Shown one piece after another: positions 26,982 to 37,093 of a stretch of DNA of 64,000 nt. Each line of letters starts with the position of its first letter. Within the stretch, counting starts at the first letter, position 1. The notes beneath the pieces are model-generated. The model made no database searches, was not told the origin of the DNA, and saw nothing but the letters and a program-made list of their open reading frames with translations. Source of the DNA: Paenibacillus_AA sp045062745. Lineage in GTDB: Bacteria; Bacillota; Bacilli; Paenibacillales; NBRC-103111. The DNA is taken from NCBI RefSeq assembly GCF_045062745.1, contig NZ_JBJGED010000001.1, forward strand, positions 372,001 through 436,000, given 5' to 3'. The translations under genes were made by a program, and so were the position numbers.

Positions 26982-27024
26982 GATTCCCACCCGCTTTCCG
27001 CGCCCTCTGACGCCATGATTTTTA

Positions 27025-28422
27025 TCAGCCGATCAAGCGAAAGGCATGCACGATAGGCGCCTTTCCAGAATGCTCCGTGTCCGGCGAGATGACGGATAAC
27101 CCGGCATCATTGCTATGAAACTCAAGAGCTTGGTCGGCGCCAACCCATTCGATCCGATCCACCTTGCCGGGATAAGGTATGGTCAGCGGCCCCTGAACAG
27201 GGTCATCCTCTTCCTTATAGAGCCGAAAGGCATACGTGATAGTCGCTTTTCGCGTAAACGCCCATTCCCCGGTGAAGTACGGATCGCAAATTCGAGTGCC
27301 GTATATTCCCTCGCCGTACACCTTCAACCAGGCACCAAGCTCCTTCATAGCACGGATCGCGCCTTCCGGGAGGCGTCCGTCCGGCTGGGGCCCGACGTTA
27401 AGCGCTAAATTCCCGCCTTTGGCCACCACCTCCAGGAGGATATGAACCAGCTGTCTGGCCGTTTTATACCGGTCCTCGTATCGGAAGGAAAAGGAAGTCC
27501 CCATCGTAATGCAGCTTTCCCATGGAATATTCATCGGACGTTCCGGGATGGTCTGCTCCGGCGTCACAATATTCTCGTAAGGGCCGCCCACCGTGCGATC
27601 CGCGCAAAGCAGCCATGGCTGCAGCCGGCGAGCCTTCTCGACGACCTCGCCCAGGCGGATGTCCTGTCCTCTTCGGCCCTCGCGAACCCAACCGGCATCG
27701 AGCCACAAGCAGTCGATCCGGCCGTACTGGGTCATCAATTCCATAATCTGCTCATGGGTGAAGGCGACGAATTTCTCCCACAGCCACGGATATTCATACG
27801 GATCATAGGACGGCCCCCTCCACATATGCCGGCCGCGCTCCATGCCGGGCGCCCAGTAATAGGGCGTATGCCAGTCGGCCTTGGAGAAATAGGCGGAGAC
27901 GGCCAGACCTCGGGCCCGGAAAGCGTCAAAGAGCCGTTTGCAAATATCGGCGTTCGGATGCGCGTGGAACGGGGTGTCCGGTCCTGTGATCCGATAAGGG
28001 GTCGTACGGGTATTCCACATGCAGAAGCCGTCATGATGCTTCGTGGTGAATAGCAAATATTTGAACCCGTTGTCGGCCGCCAGCTCCGCCCATACGTCTG
28101 GTTGAAACCGAATCGGATTGAACGTTTTGTTCAGATCGAAGTATTGGCGTTTGAACTCCTCCATGTCGCGGACCCAATCGACGTCGTGACGGGACCAGTC
28201 CCCATCCTCATCGCTAAGGGCCCATGATTCCACCAAACCAAGCTGGGAATATGGTCCCCAGTGCATCATGAACCCGAGCTTCTGGTCTTTGAACCATTCC
28301 AATCGTTCTAGCAGCAGCGGATCTTCCGGTTTGACCCACTCTTCCTCTTTGCTGAAATTGTGCACGCCGGTTTCCACGACTTGCTCCTCCTGCTCCACCA
28401 GGTGAGCTGTGTGTTCACTCAT
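27025..28422 (-). CDS. Alpha-L-fucosidase, family GH29
   Basis: 465 residues. The GH29 start LEWFKDQKLGFMMHWGPYSQ is clear, followed by YLLFTTKHHDGFCMWNTRTT and GRIDCLWLDAGW, which holds the catalytic Asp nucleophile (about residue 230). It hydrolyses terminal alpha-L-fucosyl residues from oligosaccharides. No signal peptide, so it is cytoplasmic and acts after import. Start ATG 28422 fits GGGAGGGG at 5-base spacing; ATG 28425 and 28437 are alternatives. It lies 79 bp downstream of the solute-binding lipoprotein gene, linking import and cleavage. Confidence 0.9.
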   Translation of the reverse strand: MSEHTAHLVEQEEQVVETGVHNFSKEEEWVKPEDPLLLERLEWFKDQKLGFMMHWGPYSQLGLVESWALSDEDGDWSRHDVDWVRDMEEFKRQYFDLNKTFNPIRFQPDVWAELAADNGFKYLLFTTKHHDGFCMWNTRTTPYRITGPDTPFHAHPNADICKRLFDAFRARGLAVSAYFSKADWHTPYYWAPGMERGRHMWRGPSYDPYEYPWLWEKFVAFTHEQIMELMTQYGRIDCLWLDAGWVREGRRGQDIRLGEVVEKARRLQPWLLCADRTVGGPYENIVTPEQTIPERPMNIPWESCITMGTSFSFRYEDRYKTARQLVHILLEVVAKGGNLALNVGPQPDGRLPEGAIRAMKELGAWLKVYGEGIYGTRICDPYFTGEWAFTRKATITYAFRLYKEEDDPVQGPLTIPYPGKVDRIEWVGADQALEFHSNDAGLSVISPDTEHSGKAPIVHAFRLIG

Positions 28423-28500
28423 CATAACCCCTCCCATCCGAATTCACGAAAACAGTCCGCCACCGGTGCGAACCCGATGGCGGAACATGCGCTTGCCCGA

Positions 28501-30195
28501 TTATTTCTTGCCTAAAGCTTTTTGATAAATTTCGATATACTTGCCGGCCTGCAGGCCGTTAAAGCCTTTTACATAATTGTCCCATTCCTTCTCGATGTCT
28601 TTGCTTCCCGTAATGAACTGGGCCATGTTGGATTTGACGTAATCGCGGATCGTCGTTTTCAACTGGGCGGCCACTTCCGCATCCTCGAGCGCGATGAACA
28701 CGCTGGGCGGGTAGATCATCTTCGACTGGAACGGCTCATATTTCGCCGACTCGCGCTTCAGCCGAACTTCATAGGCGCCTTCGGCCAATGGGTCCTGCAG
28801 CGCAGCGAACGAATCGCGGTATTGGAACGTTCGGAGCGACGGTCCGATCTGCTCCCAACCGTCGTTGTGCGTCGGTTTCTTCTCGGTCTGCGGGATTATC
28901 GCGAATTTCGCCGGCTTGCCGTTCATATCGAGCTCGCCGTCCTTCGCTTTGCGCCATCCTTTGCCTTCCGGACCGTGCTCCTGAAGCAAGATCGCTTCTT
29001 CCGTGTACAAATAGTCGGCCAACCGGATCGCCGCGATTTGCTGATCTTTGGTTGCTTTGTTCGTAATCGCCATCTGCGATCGGCTTATCCCCGCGAAATA
29101 ACCCGCTTGCTGCACGCCGCCCGGCCCTTTGAGCGGAGGAACGGTAACATATTCTTTGTGGCGCGGAGTTTTGTCGTCCGTCGAGAACGCATAGCTGATC
29201 AGGGCGGTGGTAAGGCCGCCCAGGACGTTCGCGTCCTGACGGTTGCCGAGCTGCTGGACGGCGTCCGCGTTTTGCGTGAACGAAGCGGGATCGATCAGCC
29301 CTTCCTTGTACAGCTTGTTCAAGTACAGCAAGCCTTGCTTCCATTCCGGCTTGTTGGCGGCCAAATCCACTTTGCCGTCCTTCACCATAAGGAATGTGCC
29401 GCTGTCCTTATCTACCTGATCGTCGATAATAAAGGCGTTCATCAAGAAGGAAGCGATGTTGCCGGCCCACATATCGTCGGAGCCCGTAAGCGGAATTTCG
29501 TCTTTTTTGCCGTTGCCGTTCGGGTCTTTTTCTTTGAACGCTTTCAGCACTTCATAGAATTCATCCGTAGTTGTCGGCATTTTCAGCCCCAGCTTATCGA
29601 GCCAGGCCTTGTTAATCCACAGCTTCTGGGCGTAGTTGCAATGATAGCACTCGTTAATTTGCGGGAGCGCATAGATGTTGCCGTCCGGCGCCGTAATGGA
29701 GCTCTTCACGTAAGGCAAATCGTTCATGATTTTCTTGAAATTCGGAGCATACTTGTCAATCAAATCATTCAGCGGGATAAAGACGCCCTGTTTCCCGTAT
29801 TTCATTTGCTCGTCCTTGGTGAGTGCCCCATTCAAGATCACTTCCGGATAATCGCCGCTGGCCAGCATCAGCTGTTTGCGGTCGTTCAGCGCTTTGTCCG
29901 GCACGAGCTCCCATTTGATTTGAATGTTCGTCTTGTCCTGAAGCGTCTTTGTAAATGTATTCGTCTCCATATTTTCGATGCTCGCGAGTTGGGGGGCAAA
30001 CATTTTTAAGGTCATCGGCTTGGTTACGATCGGATATTGTCCGACTGGCGTGAACAAATCGGTCGATGCAGGAGCGCTGGCGGATGGCGTACTGCTTGCC
30101 GAAGGCTTATCGGACTCCGAACAAGCGCTCAAAACTAGCGACAAGCTCAGTACGACTCCCAATGTTATCGATCCCGCTTTTTTCCCATTTTTCAT
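28501..30195 (-). CDS. ABC-transporter extracellular sugar-binding lipoprotein (LplA-type)
   Basis: 564 residues. Signal peptide 1-24 ends in the lipobox LSAC, with Cys25 the lipidation site, followed by a Ser/Pro linker. The mature protein has the pattern of Paenibacillus LplA/YtcQ binding proteins (PDGNIYALPQINE, MLKAFKEKDPNGNGKKDEIP calcium-like loop). It should capture an oligosaccharide and hand it to the two permeases encoded just upstream. No ATPase gene is near, as is usual for importers served by a shared MsmX-type ATPase. Confidence 0.9.
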   Translation of the reverse strand: MKNGKKAGSITLGVVLSLSLVLSACSESDKPSASSTPSASAPASTDLFTPVGQYPIVTKPMTLKMFAPQLASIENMETNTFTKTLQDKTNIQIKWELVPDKALNDRKQLMLASGDYPEVILNGALTKDEQMKYGKQGVFIPLNDLIDKYAPNFKKIMNDLPYVKSSITAPDGNIYALPQINECYHCNYAQKLWINKAWLDKLGLKMPTTTDEFYEVLKAFKEKDPNGNGKKDEIPLTGSDDMWAGNIASFLMNAFIIDDQVDKDSGTFLMVKDGKVDLAANKPEWKQGLLYLNKLYKEGLIDPASFTQNADAVQQLGNRQDANVLGGLTTALISYAFSTDDKTPRHKEYVTVPPLKGPGGVQQAGYFAGISRSQMAITNKATKDQQIAAIRLADYLYTEEAILLQEHGPEGKGWRKAKDGELDMNGKPAKFAIIPQTEKKPTHNDGWEQIGPSLRTFQYRDSFAALQDPLAEGAYEVRLKRESAKYEPFQSKMIYPPSVFIALEDAEVAAQLKTTIRDYVKSNMAQFITGSKDIEKEWDNYVKGFNGLQAGKYIEIYQKALGKK

Positions 30196-30304
30196 TTCGA
30201 CGGCTCCTCCCTTTTATTCAACCATGCATTTTGAACGTTCAGACAGCCGGTTCGGCTGCATTGCTGCCGCATCACCTCCTCTCCAGGCATCGTTCCGCCA
30301 GCGT

Positions 30305-31204
30305 CTACCCTTTCAGAGAGCCGATCATAACTCCTTTGACAAAATGCTTCTGTACGAAAGGATAGATGATCAGCACAGGAGCGCTCGCCACGACGATGAG
30401 CGAATACTTGAGCAAATCCTTCAACCCTTGCTGCGCCATCAACTGATCGACTTTGGCCATCATGGTCGGATCGATCGTGTTCAAAATGAGAATGTTGCGC
30501 AGCACAATCTGCAGCGGGAATAAATCCGGCGATTTCAGGAAAATTAACGCGTCGAAGTAAGCGTTCCAATGGCCGACCGCATACATCAGCGTCAGCACCG
30601 CCAAGATCGGCTTGGAGAGCGGGATCACGATGCTCGTAATGAATCGGAAGTCGCTGCAGCCGTCGATTTCGGCCGCTTCCGCCAGTTCATCCGGAATTGT
30701 CGTTTGGAAAAAAGTGCGGGCGATAATGACCTGGAACACCGCCATCGCTCCAGGCACGATCATCGCCCAGCGCGTATCCAGCAAATGCAGCTTTTTCACG
30801 ACCAGATAGAAGGGAATGAGCCCTCCGTCGAACATCATCGTGATCACCAGCAGCACCATGATGAATTGACGGCCGTAGAAGGTTTTCCGGGCTAGCGGAT
30901 AAGCCAGCATGACGGTAAGCGAGACGTTAACCAGCGTGCCGACTATCGCGTAATAGAGCGAATTCGTGTAACCGGTTACGATCTGCGGATTGCGGAACAC
31001 CGCTTTATAGCCTTCCAGCGTGAAATCGACCGGAAACAGCCACACTTTGCCGGATACGACCGCTTGCGGCGAACTGAATGAGGAGCTGACAATGAAGATC
31101 AGCGGGAACAGAACGATTACTAGTACAGCCGTCAAAAAAACGTAGATGAAAAGCAGAAACAACCGATCGCCTTGCGATTCCTTGATCGTGGACAATTGTA
31201 GCAC
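30305..31204 (-). CDS. Carbohydrate ABC transporter permease (LplC/YtcP-type)
   Basis: 299 residues with six membrane helices. The EAA loop that contacts the ATPase is at about 190-210 (ELAEAAEIDGCSDFRFITSIVIPLSKPI). The tail FVQKHFVKGVMIGSLKG is the standard ending of this permease class. It is paired with the second permease 25 bp upstream, and both serve the lipoprotein at 28501. Confidence 0.92.
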   Translation of the reverse strand: MLQLSTIKESQGDRLFLLFIYVFLTAVLVIVLFPLIFIVSSSFSSPQAVVSGKVWLFPVDFTLEGYKAVFRNPQIVTGYTNSLYYAIVGTLVNVSLTVMLAYPLARKTFYGRQFIMVLLVITMMFDGGLIPFYLVVKKLHLLDTRWAMIVPGAMAVFQVIIARTFFQTTIPDELAEAAEIDGCSDFRFITSIVIPLSKPILAVLTLMYAVGHWNAYFDALIFLKSPDLFPLQIVLRNILILNTIDPTMMAKVDQLMAQQGLKDLLKYSLIVVASAPVLIIYPFVQKHFVKGVMIGSLKG

Positions 31205-31229
31205 GCAAAATCCTCCTTCCCGTGGACCG

Positions 31230-32177
31230 TTACCACAAGCTCGTATTCGACAGCTTCCTGGCCAAGTAGTTGACGCTCACGAGCAAAATCAGATTGACGA
31301 CCGAGTTGAAAAACCCGATGGCCGCCGAGAAGCTGAAGCTGGAATTGAGCAAACCCACCTTGTACACATAGGTCGAGATGACTTCCGACGTGCTGATGTT
31401 GAGCGAATTTTGCATCAAATATATTTTTTCGAACCCCAGCTTCATAATGTTGCCCAAATTCAAGATGAGCAGGATAACGGATACCGGAATTAAGCTCGGG
31501 ATATCGATATTCGCTATTTTTTGCAGCCTGGAGGCGCCGTCCACCTTGGCCGCTTCATACAGCTCGGTATTCACGCCCGAGAGGGCCGCGAGATAAATAA
31601 TGGCGCCATATCCCGCATGCTGCCACACGTCCGACCAAACATAAATCGTTTTGAATAAGCCCGGGATGCCCATGAAGTTCGTGTTGTCCATGCCGAGCAT
31701 TTGCAGAAATTTGCTGACGATCCCAACGTTGGGCGACAAGGTTACGATCAGAATGGACACCATGATCACGGTGGAGATGAAGTAGGGGGCGTAAGTGACC
31801 ATCTGCACCGATTTTTTGAATATCCCGTTGCGAATTTCATTCAGCGCCAGGGCGAGCAGGATCGGGGCCGGAAAACCGACCAGCAAACCGTACAAGCTGA
31901 TGCCGAGCGTGTTTTTGATGTACATCCAGAAGTTGGGCGACTCGAAAAACTGATTAAAGTATTTCAATCCGACCCAATCGCTTCCCCAAATGCCCTTGAT
32001 GACGTTGTAGTCTTTGAAGGCAATAACGACACCGGCCATGGGAATGTACTTGAAAATGATCAAGTAGACCATCGGCAGCAGCACTACTAAATAAAGCTGC
32101 CAGTGACGCTTCATTCTTTTAGCTGCCGAATGGATGGCGGACGGGCGGCTTGGCACCGCCTTTTGTTGGCTTAACAT
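31230..32177 (-). CDS. Carbohydrate ABC transporter permease (LplB/YtcO-type)
   Basis: 315 residues from ATG 32177, preceded by AAGGAGG; the frame is open further upstream but without support. Six membrane helices, EAA loop ELYEAAKVDGASRLQKIANIDIPSLIP, and the ending SVNYLARKLSNTSLW typical of LplB. First gene of the transporter-fucosidase-isomerase set (32177 down to 26109), preceded by 295 bp without a gene and then the regulator at 32473 in the same direction. Confidence 0.92.
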   Translation of the reverse strand: MLSQQKAVPSRPSAIHSAAKRMKRHWQLYLVVLLPMVYLIIFKYIPMAGVVIAFKDYNVIKGIWGSDWVGLKYFNQFFESPNFWMYIKNTLGISLYGLLVGFPAPILLALALNEIRNGIFKKSVQMVTYAPYFISTVIMVSILIVTLSPNVGIVSKFLQMLGMDNTNFMGIPGLFKTIYVWSDVWQHAGYGAIIYLAALSGVNTELYEAAKVDGASRLQKIANIDIPSLIPVSVILLILNLGNIMKLGFEKIYLMQNSLNISTSEVISTYVYKVGLLNSSFSFSAAIGFFNSVVNLILLVSVNYLARKLSNTSLW

Positions 32178-32472
32178 CGAAGCTGCCTCCTTTCGTTCTC
32201 GCTGCATGCGCTTTCATAACGCCATACTACAGACGAAACCCGGGAGCCGCAAGAAACAAGAATCGTGTCCCCCAACCGTTTTCGCATCGCCAAGCAACCC
32301 CACAAAGTGACGTATGCCCTCGGAGCTCGGCGAAGCCCCCTATTACTTTGCGGGGACCCCGTCAAGAAAGCGCGAAGCCCCAGTTAAGCAACCGGGACTT
32401 CGGGCAGTCGGGAGGATGGAACCTTCCTATTGGACGAGCATGGCCAACATTTTTCTACTTGCCTAACCGTTT

Positions 32473-34719
32473 TCACCCGCTCTGTCTGCGTGCCGCCTCC
32501 TCGCGGAATTCGCTCGGAGAGCAGCCGACCACTTTCTTGAACACACGGCCGAATGAGATGGCGCTCGTATAGCCGACCTGCTCGGCCACCTCCTGCACCG
32601 AAGCTTGTGTCTCCGTCAGCAGCCGCTGGGCATGCTGCAGGCGGACGTCGATCAGGAAGTCGACGAACTTCTGTCCGGTCTCTTCCTTGAACAGCTTACT
32701 TACATATTTGGCGTTGATGTTGAACTGTCCGCTCAAATATTCGAGGGAAACGTTAGGGTTCGCAAACTGTTCCTCGATAAATTTCCGCATCTCGCGAATA
32801 GTGCCGGAATGGAGACGACTGTCCTGCGCTTCCTGCAAAACGCCGGCCAAGCTCTCCAGGACGTGCAAGGTCTTCTCCCGCATTTCACTTAGGGAATGGC
32901 AGTTCTCGATCGTCTCGGTCAACTTCGGCAAGCCCTCCCTCTGCCAGATGTCCAGAAGCTCTTTCGGCATGCCCGCCATTTCCCGCCCCATGTAATAGAT
33001 GAAATAATTCATCAGATTCATAATTTCGTCCTTTGTGAGCAAGCTCAGCTTCATTTCGCCGAACAGCTCGTCAAACTTGGACGTCCATTCGTCATCGAGC
33101 ATTTTGAACGACTGCACGATGGAGCGGATCGCATTCAGGTGCGAGAACACTTCCACTTGCCCGTGACTCGCGATGTGCTCACTTGTAATGAGCCGGTTTT
33201 CCCCAAGCGCGATTTTATGCTTCAGCGCATTAAGCGCCGCTTTGTACGATTCCCCAATGTCGGATAGATGCGCGACTTGCTTGCCGATGCCGATCGTAAC
33301 CGTGAACTTCAGATGGTCCTGCGTCCACGCGCGCACATGATCGAACAACTCGAGCATCACGGCGGGATGACGGCTCTCGCTCTCCTCGCCCGCCTCTCCC
33401 AGGCCTACAATGACGCTGAGCTGAAACGCGGACGTCCATTCCGCCCACAGCTTCAGCTCGTGCTCCGGACCCAGCTCCTGAATGACGCTGCGGAGGGAAA
33501 ATTTCAGCAAGTTTTGGTCCCGGGCTGAATATTGGCGGCTGAAATCGTTGTATTTATCCATTTCCACCACTAGCATCACGAGTTCGCCGGGGGCGCCTGA
33601 GAACAGAACGTCGCTCGATTCTTCCATCCATTCCTCCGGCGCCAAGTCGACAGTGCCTTCAATGAGCTGGTGAAACAAATACCTCGTCCGCAGATGCATG
33701 TCTTCTTTATGTTTTTGCTGATACAGATTGGATTGTTCAATAATCGTTTCAAGCGCGGATTCCAGGAACGAGAACTCATCGCCCCCTTCCTTGGCCGCTC
33801 GGCCGGGAAGCGCGGGATGGTTGCCGTGAAGGCGCGCCACCAATTGCTCGAAAGGCCGCGAATGACGTCTGGTCACGAAGACGAGCCATATGAATCCAAG
33901 CCCAATCATCGCAATCCCGATCATAAACCAAACGTTGTTCAGCACGGTGACGGCTTGAAAAACTTCGCCTTTGATCAGGCCGCTATGATACGACCATCCC
34001 GTATATTCCGATATGGAATTGGAGAACACCCTTGCTTGCGCGTTGGATCCCGAATCGTTAAACAGGGCGTTGCCCGAAGCGTCGAGGATCCGGATGAAGC
34101 TGGCTTGCGGGTTGTACAAGTCGGCGATCGTTCTCCGCAAGTAATCGGTCGATACATTGACGACGATCAGCCCTTTCTCGCCCGTGATGAACGGCATCCC
34201 CCTCACGAGACTGACCACCGGCTTGCTCCCTTTTACGGAAAACTGCTCGAAGCTCCGCACCCCCGACCACTTCCTGGACCCTTGCGATTCCATGGCTTGC
34301 CGAATGAACGGCGCGTCCTTGTAGTTGCCCAGGTGATCGTTCGTCGCATTGCTTAGCACGAAATTGTCTTCGAATCGCACCAAATAAATGGAATCGATGA
34401 TCGGATAGGCGGAAATCATATCATTCAACTGATTGACCGCACTAATATTTAGGTAGACGTCCTGTTTCGATTCGTTGTTGAAAAAATCAATGAGCCCTTT
34501 GTTGTTGATCGTCTCGGTCATCACCCTGTTATCGATGGCTTTCAGCGACGTATCGATCAGGCGCATCGCTTGCTGAGACAGCATTTTATTGGCGCCCAGC
34601 GTCTCTTTGCGGATTTGCTCGCTGAGCAGCTGAAAGAACACAAAAAACGTAAACGTGACGACAATAAAAAAGATAGGCATGTAGGAGAGCAGCAGCCGGT
34701 TAAACATCGTTTTTCTCAT
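32473..34719 (-). CDS. Membrane-bound AraC family regulator with extracellular sensor
   Basis: 748 residues from ATG 34719, with GGAGG six bases upstream; an open frame extends to 35394 but overlaps the IclR gene and has no coding character. Layout: membrane helix about 10-32; extracellular sensor (Cache-like) 33-285; second helix about 290-310; a cytoplasmic coupling region; C-terminal AraC double helix-turn-helix ending SAISFGRVFKKVVGCSPSEF. It should sense an external sugar or the binding protein and activate the transporter-fucosidase genes 295 bp downstream. Confidence 0.88.
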   Translation of the reverse strand: MRKTMFNRLLLSYMPIFFIVVTFTFFVFFQLLSEQIRKETLGANKMLSQQAMRLIDTSLKAIDNRVMTETINNKGLIDFFNNESKQDVYLNISAVNQLNDMISAYPIIDSIYLVRFEDNFVLSNATNDHLGNYKDAPFIRQAMESQGSRKWSGVRSFEQFSVKGSKPVVSLVRGMPFITGEKGLIVVNVSTDYLRRTIADLYNPQASFIRILDASGNALFNDSGSNAQARVFSNSISEYTGWSYHSGLIKGEVFQAVTVLNNVWFMIGIAMIGLGFIWLVFVTRRHSRPFEQLVARLHGNHPALPGRAAKEGGDEFSFLESALETIIEQSNLYQQKHKEDMHLRTRYLFHQLIEGTVDLAPEEWMEESSDVLFSGAPGELVMLVVEMDKYNDFSRQYSARDQNLLKFSLRSVIQELGPEHELKLWAEWTSAFQLSVIVGLGEAGEESESRHPAVMLELFDHVRAWTQDHLKFTVTIGIGKQVAHLSDIGESYKAALNALKHKIALGENRLITSEHIASHGQVEVFSHLNAIRSIVQSFKMLDDEWTSKFDELFGEMKLSLLTKDEIMNLMNYFIYYMGREMAGMPKELLDIWQREGLPKLTETIENCHSLSEMREKTLHVLESLAGVLQEAQDSRLHSGTIREMRKFIEEQFANPNVSLEYLSGQFNINAKYVSKLFKEETGQKFVDFLIDVRLQHAQRLLTETQASVQEVAEQVGYTSAISFGRVFKKVVGCSPSEFREEAARRQSG

Positions 34720-34903
34720 AATCAGCCTCCATGGCGCGAATGACTGGCGAGATGAAAAAGAGACATATTTCGGACAGGCTGCTTCTAGCATATCACAGAC
34801 TGTTGGGAGATGGGTGTTCTCAGACGCAGCAAAAAAGCCCATCCAAGCCGCTAGGATACGACCTGAATGAGCTGGATGGAGTCGAGCTAGGCAAGCTTGC
34901 GGC

Positions 34904-35680
34904 CTATTGCGCGAAGCCCATCGCCGAGGAGATGCGGTCCGCGGTCTCGACCACGGACGAGGCGAACTCGGGGACCCGCGTCGCCGGGAGCTCGCGGTGC
35001 ATGGCAATGACGCTGATGGAGGCGACGACCGTCCCGGTATGATCCCGGACCGGGGCGCCGATGCAGCGCACGCCGAGCACCTCCTCCTCGTCGTCGAGTG
35101 AGAAGCCGAGCTGCTGGACGGTCTGCAGTGCGGCCTTGAATTCCGCAGGCGAGGCCGCCGCCTTCTCCGTACCGCCGCCCAGGCCGCGGGCGGCGATGAT
35201 CCGATCGACGTCCGGCTCCGGCAGGAACGCTGCGATCGCTTTGCCCACCGCGGTGAGGTGGACCGGCGCACGCTTGCCGATATACGTATCGAAGCGGACG
35301 AAGCCCGTCCCTTCGACCTTTTCCAGATAGATGACATCCGGTCCGTCCAGCTTCGCCAGGTGAACCGGGAAGCCGGTCCGGTCGCGCAGGGCAACCATAT
35401 GCGGCAGCGCGATCGAACGGATATCGAGCTCGTTCAACACTTGGCAGCCGAGCTGGAACAGCCGGAGCGTGGCCCGGTACCGGCCGTCGGGATTTTTCTC
35501 GATGAAGCCGAGCGACTCGAGGTTGTCCAGCAGGACGAAAGCGCTGCTCTTCGCGAGCAACAACTCGGTGCACACATCGCCGAACCGCAGCCCTTGGGGC
35601 GTCGCGCTCAGCAGCTCCAATATTTTAAAGGCCCGGTCCACGTTCGGAATCATGCGGGACTTCGTTTCCCTCTTGGTCAT
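34904..35680 (-). CDS. IclR family regulator of the 34.9-46.4 kb catabolic cluster
   Basis: 258 residues. Winged helix at about 12-75 (AFKILELLSATPQGLRFGDV, LAKSSAFVLLDNLESLGFIEK) and an IclR effector domain with APVHLTAVGKAIAAFLPE and GVRCIGAPVRDHTGTVVASI. It diverges from the AAC(3)-family gene; the palindrome AGTTCCGTATACGGAACT lies between them, and related palindromes precede two other units in the cluster, so this protein is the best candidate to bind them. Start ATG 35680; the upstream region is AT-rich. Confidence 0.9.
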   Translation of the reverse strand: MTKRETKSRMIPNVDRAFKILELLSATPQGLRFGDVCTELLLAKSSAFVLLDNLESLGFIEKNPDGRYRATLRLFQLGCQVLNELDIRSIALPHMVALRDRTGFPVHLAKLDGPDVIYLEKVEGTGFVRFDTYIGKRAPVHLTAVGKAIAAFLPEPDVDRIIAARGLGGGTEKAAASPAEFKAALQTVQQLGFSLDDEEEVLGVRCIGAPVRDHTGTVVASISVIAMHRELPATRVPEFASSVVETADRISSAMGFAQ

Positions 35681-35812
35681 GGCACCACCTTCACTCCTGG
35701 CACATCATATTTTGGACCGCCGCAACCGTAACCGCAGTCCCGGACGCGGATTATGCATTGTATGAAACGACCGTGGATGCTAAAATGAAACATGTAAAAT
35801 GTTCTGAATACC

Positions 35813-35830
35813 AGTTCCGTATACGGAACT
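35813..35830. promoter_or_regulatory. IclR operator candidate 1 (perfect 18-bp palindrome)
   Basis: AGTTCCGTATACGGAACT is perfectly self-complementary, 56 bp before the AAC(3)-family start and 133 bp before the IclR start. The same TTCCGTATACGGAA core recurs at 43934-43947, and a weaker version occurs at 44849. Confidence 0.75.
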
Positions 35831-35885
35831 ATCATCGAGACCGCCACTTATTATAGCATACTTCATCGATCGGGAGGAACTTTCT

Positions 35886-36686
35886 ATGGCCGATCCGCTT
35901 CAAAAGCAATCGTTAGTGCAATCGTTTCAAAAGCTGGGGATCTCCCGCGGCGACCGGCTCGTCGTACATAGCGCCCTGCGCTCGCTCGGTCCGGTGGACG
36001 GCGGCGCCGATACGGTGCTCGACGCCTTGCTCGAAGTCCTCGGCGAGGAAGGGCTGCTCGTCGTCCCTACGTTCACGTACAACAGCGGGACGTTCGATAC
36101 GGAACGCTCCCCTAGCCGGACCGGCATTCTGACGGAACGGCTGCGGCTGCGGGCGGGTGCCGTCCGTTCGTTCCACCCGACCCACTCGGTGGCGGCGATC
36201 GGCCGCGGGGCGGAGTCGGTGTGCGAGGGCCATCACCGGCTCCCGGGCCTCGGCAAGGATACGCCGCTGGACCGCGTCGCGAAGGCCGGAGGCCGCATCC
36301 TGCTGCTCGGCGTCGGCCATACGAGCAACTCTACGGTCCACGTGGGCGAAGCGTACGCCGGCGCGCCGTACGCCGACATCCCGTTCAATCCCGCGTGGCC
36401 TACGCGCATCCAGGTGACGGGCGCCGCCGAGCTGACCGTCGACGTCCACGAGCCGCCCGGCTGCAGCCGGGCGTTCGGCGCGATCGAAGCCCGCCTGCGG
36501 GCGCGAGGTGCGATCCGGGACATCATGATCGGCGGATCGCTCATCCAGCTGGTGCCTGGGCAGGCGGTCATCGACAGCGCGGTCGAACAGCTCCGGCATG
36601 ACGCCGCTTCGCTGCTCTGCACGGACCCTGCCTGCTACCGGTGCAGTCAAGCCCGCAAGCGGATCGCCGAGAGTCAAACGTCCTAG
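35886..36686 (+). CDS. Aminoglycoside N(3)-acetyltransferase (AAC(3)) family protein
   Basis: 266 residues. Family blocks: GDRLVVHSALRSLGPVDGGADTVLDALLEVLG, LLVVPTFTYNSG, SFHPTHSVAAIG (catalytic His) and GGRILLLGVGHTSNSTVHVGE. The family acetylates amines of aminoglycosides or uses other acyl-CoA/amine pairs. Position downstream of an IclR operator and inside a catabolic cluster makes a metabolic acyltransferase role more likely than drug resistance. A C-terminal pair of cysteines (CTDPACYRC) is present. It converges on the RidA gene, one base apart. Confidence 0.82.
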   Translation: MADPLQKQSLVQSFQKLGISRGDRLVVHSALRSLGPVDGGADTVLDALLEVLGEEGLLVVPTFTYNSGTFDTERSPSRTGILTERLRLRAGAVRSFHPTHSVAAIGRGAESVCEGHHRLPGLGKDTPLDRVAKAGGRILLLGVGHTSNSTVHVGEAYAGAPYADIPFNPAWPTRIQVTGAAELTVDVHEPPGCSRAFGAIEARLRARGAIRDIMIGGSLIQLVPGQAVIDSAVEQLRHDAASLLCTDPACYRCSQARKRIAESQTS

Positions 36687-36687
36687 A

Positions 36688-37077
36688 TCACTTGGCCGGG
36701 CCCTGAGGGGCGTACGCGATCACATCGATCTCCACCAGCGCCTTGGGCAGGAAGCTGCCTACCGTCGTGCGCACCGGCTTCGGATCGGGGAAGTAGCTCT
36801 CGTACACCTGGTCGAACTGCCGGAACAGCGTCATGTCCTTCAAATGAACGGTCGATTTCACGACATCGGCCAGCGTAGCGCCGCCTTCCGCCAGGATGGC
36901 GGCGATATTCTCGATCGTACGCGCCGTCTGCGCTTCGATGCCTTCGGCCAGCTCCGTCGTCACCGGATCGCGTCCGACTTGCCCCGCCACGAAGATGAAA
37001 TCCCCGACGCGAAGTCCTTGCGAATACGCGCCTACTTTCGCCGGAGCCCCATCCGTGCGCAATTCCTGCTTGCTCAT
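36688..37077 (-). CDS. RidA family enamine/imine deaminase
   Basis: 129 residues, full length. The conserved arginine that holds the substrate carboxylate is in PVRTTVGSFLPKALVEIDVIA; GAYSQGLRVGDFIFVAGQVG and the C-terminal beta strand fit RidA/YjgF proteins, which hydrolyse reactive 2-aminoacrylate-type enamines and imines. It is the last gene of the minus-strand catabolic set, 16 bp after an amidohydrolase gene, suggesting that the pathway produces an imine. Confidence 0.9.
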   Translation of the reverse strand: MSKQELRTDGAPAKVGAYSQGLRVGDFIFVAGQVGRDPVTTELAEGIEAQTARTIENIAAILAEGGATLADVVKSTVHLKDMTLFRQFDQVYESYFPDPKPVRTTVGSFLPKALVEIDVIAYAPQGPAK

Positions 37078-37093
37078 TTTGACGCCCCCCTTC

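Noticed and set aside
34720..35394. N-terminal extension of the membrane AraC regulator to 35394
   Set aside because: It overlaps the IclR gene and reads as Arg/Ser-rich noise; the ribosome-binding site and membrane helix place the start at 34719.
35762..35791. Two ATGAAAC half-sites resembling arms of the 2111-2127 palindrome
   Set aside because: They are direct rather than inverted copies 23 bp apart, and the sequence is short enough to occur by chance.
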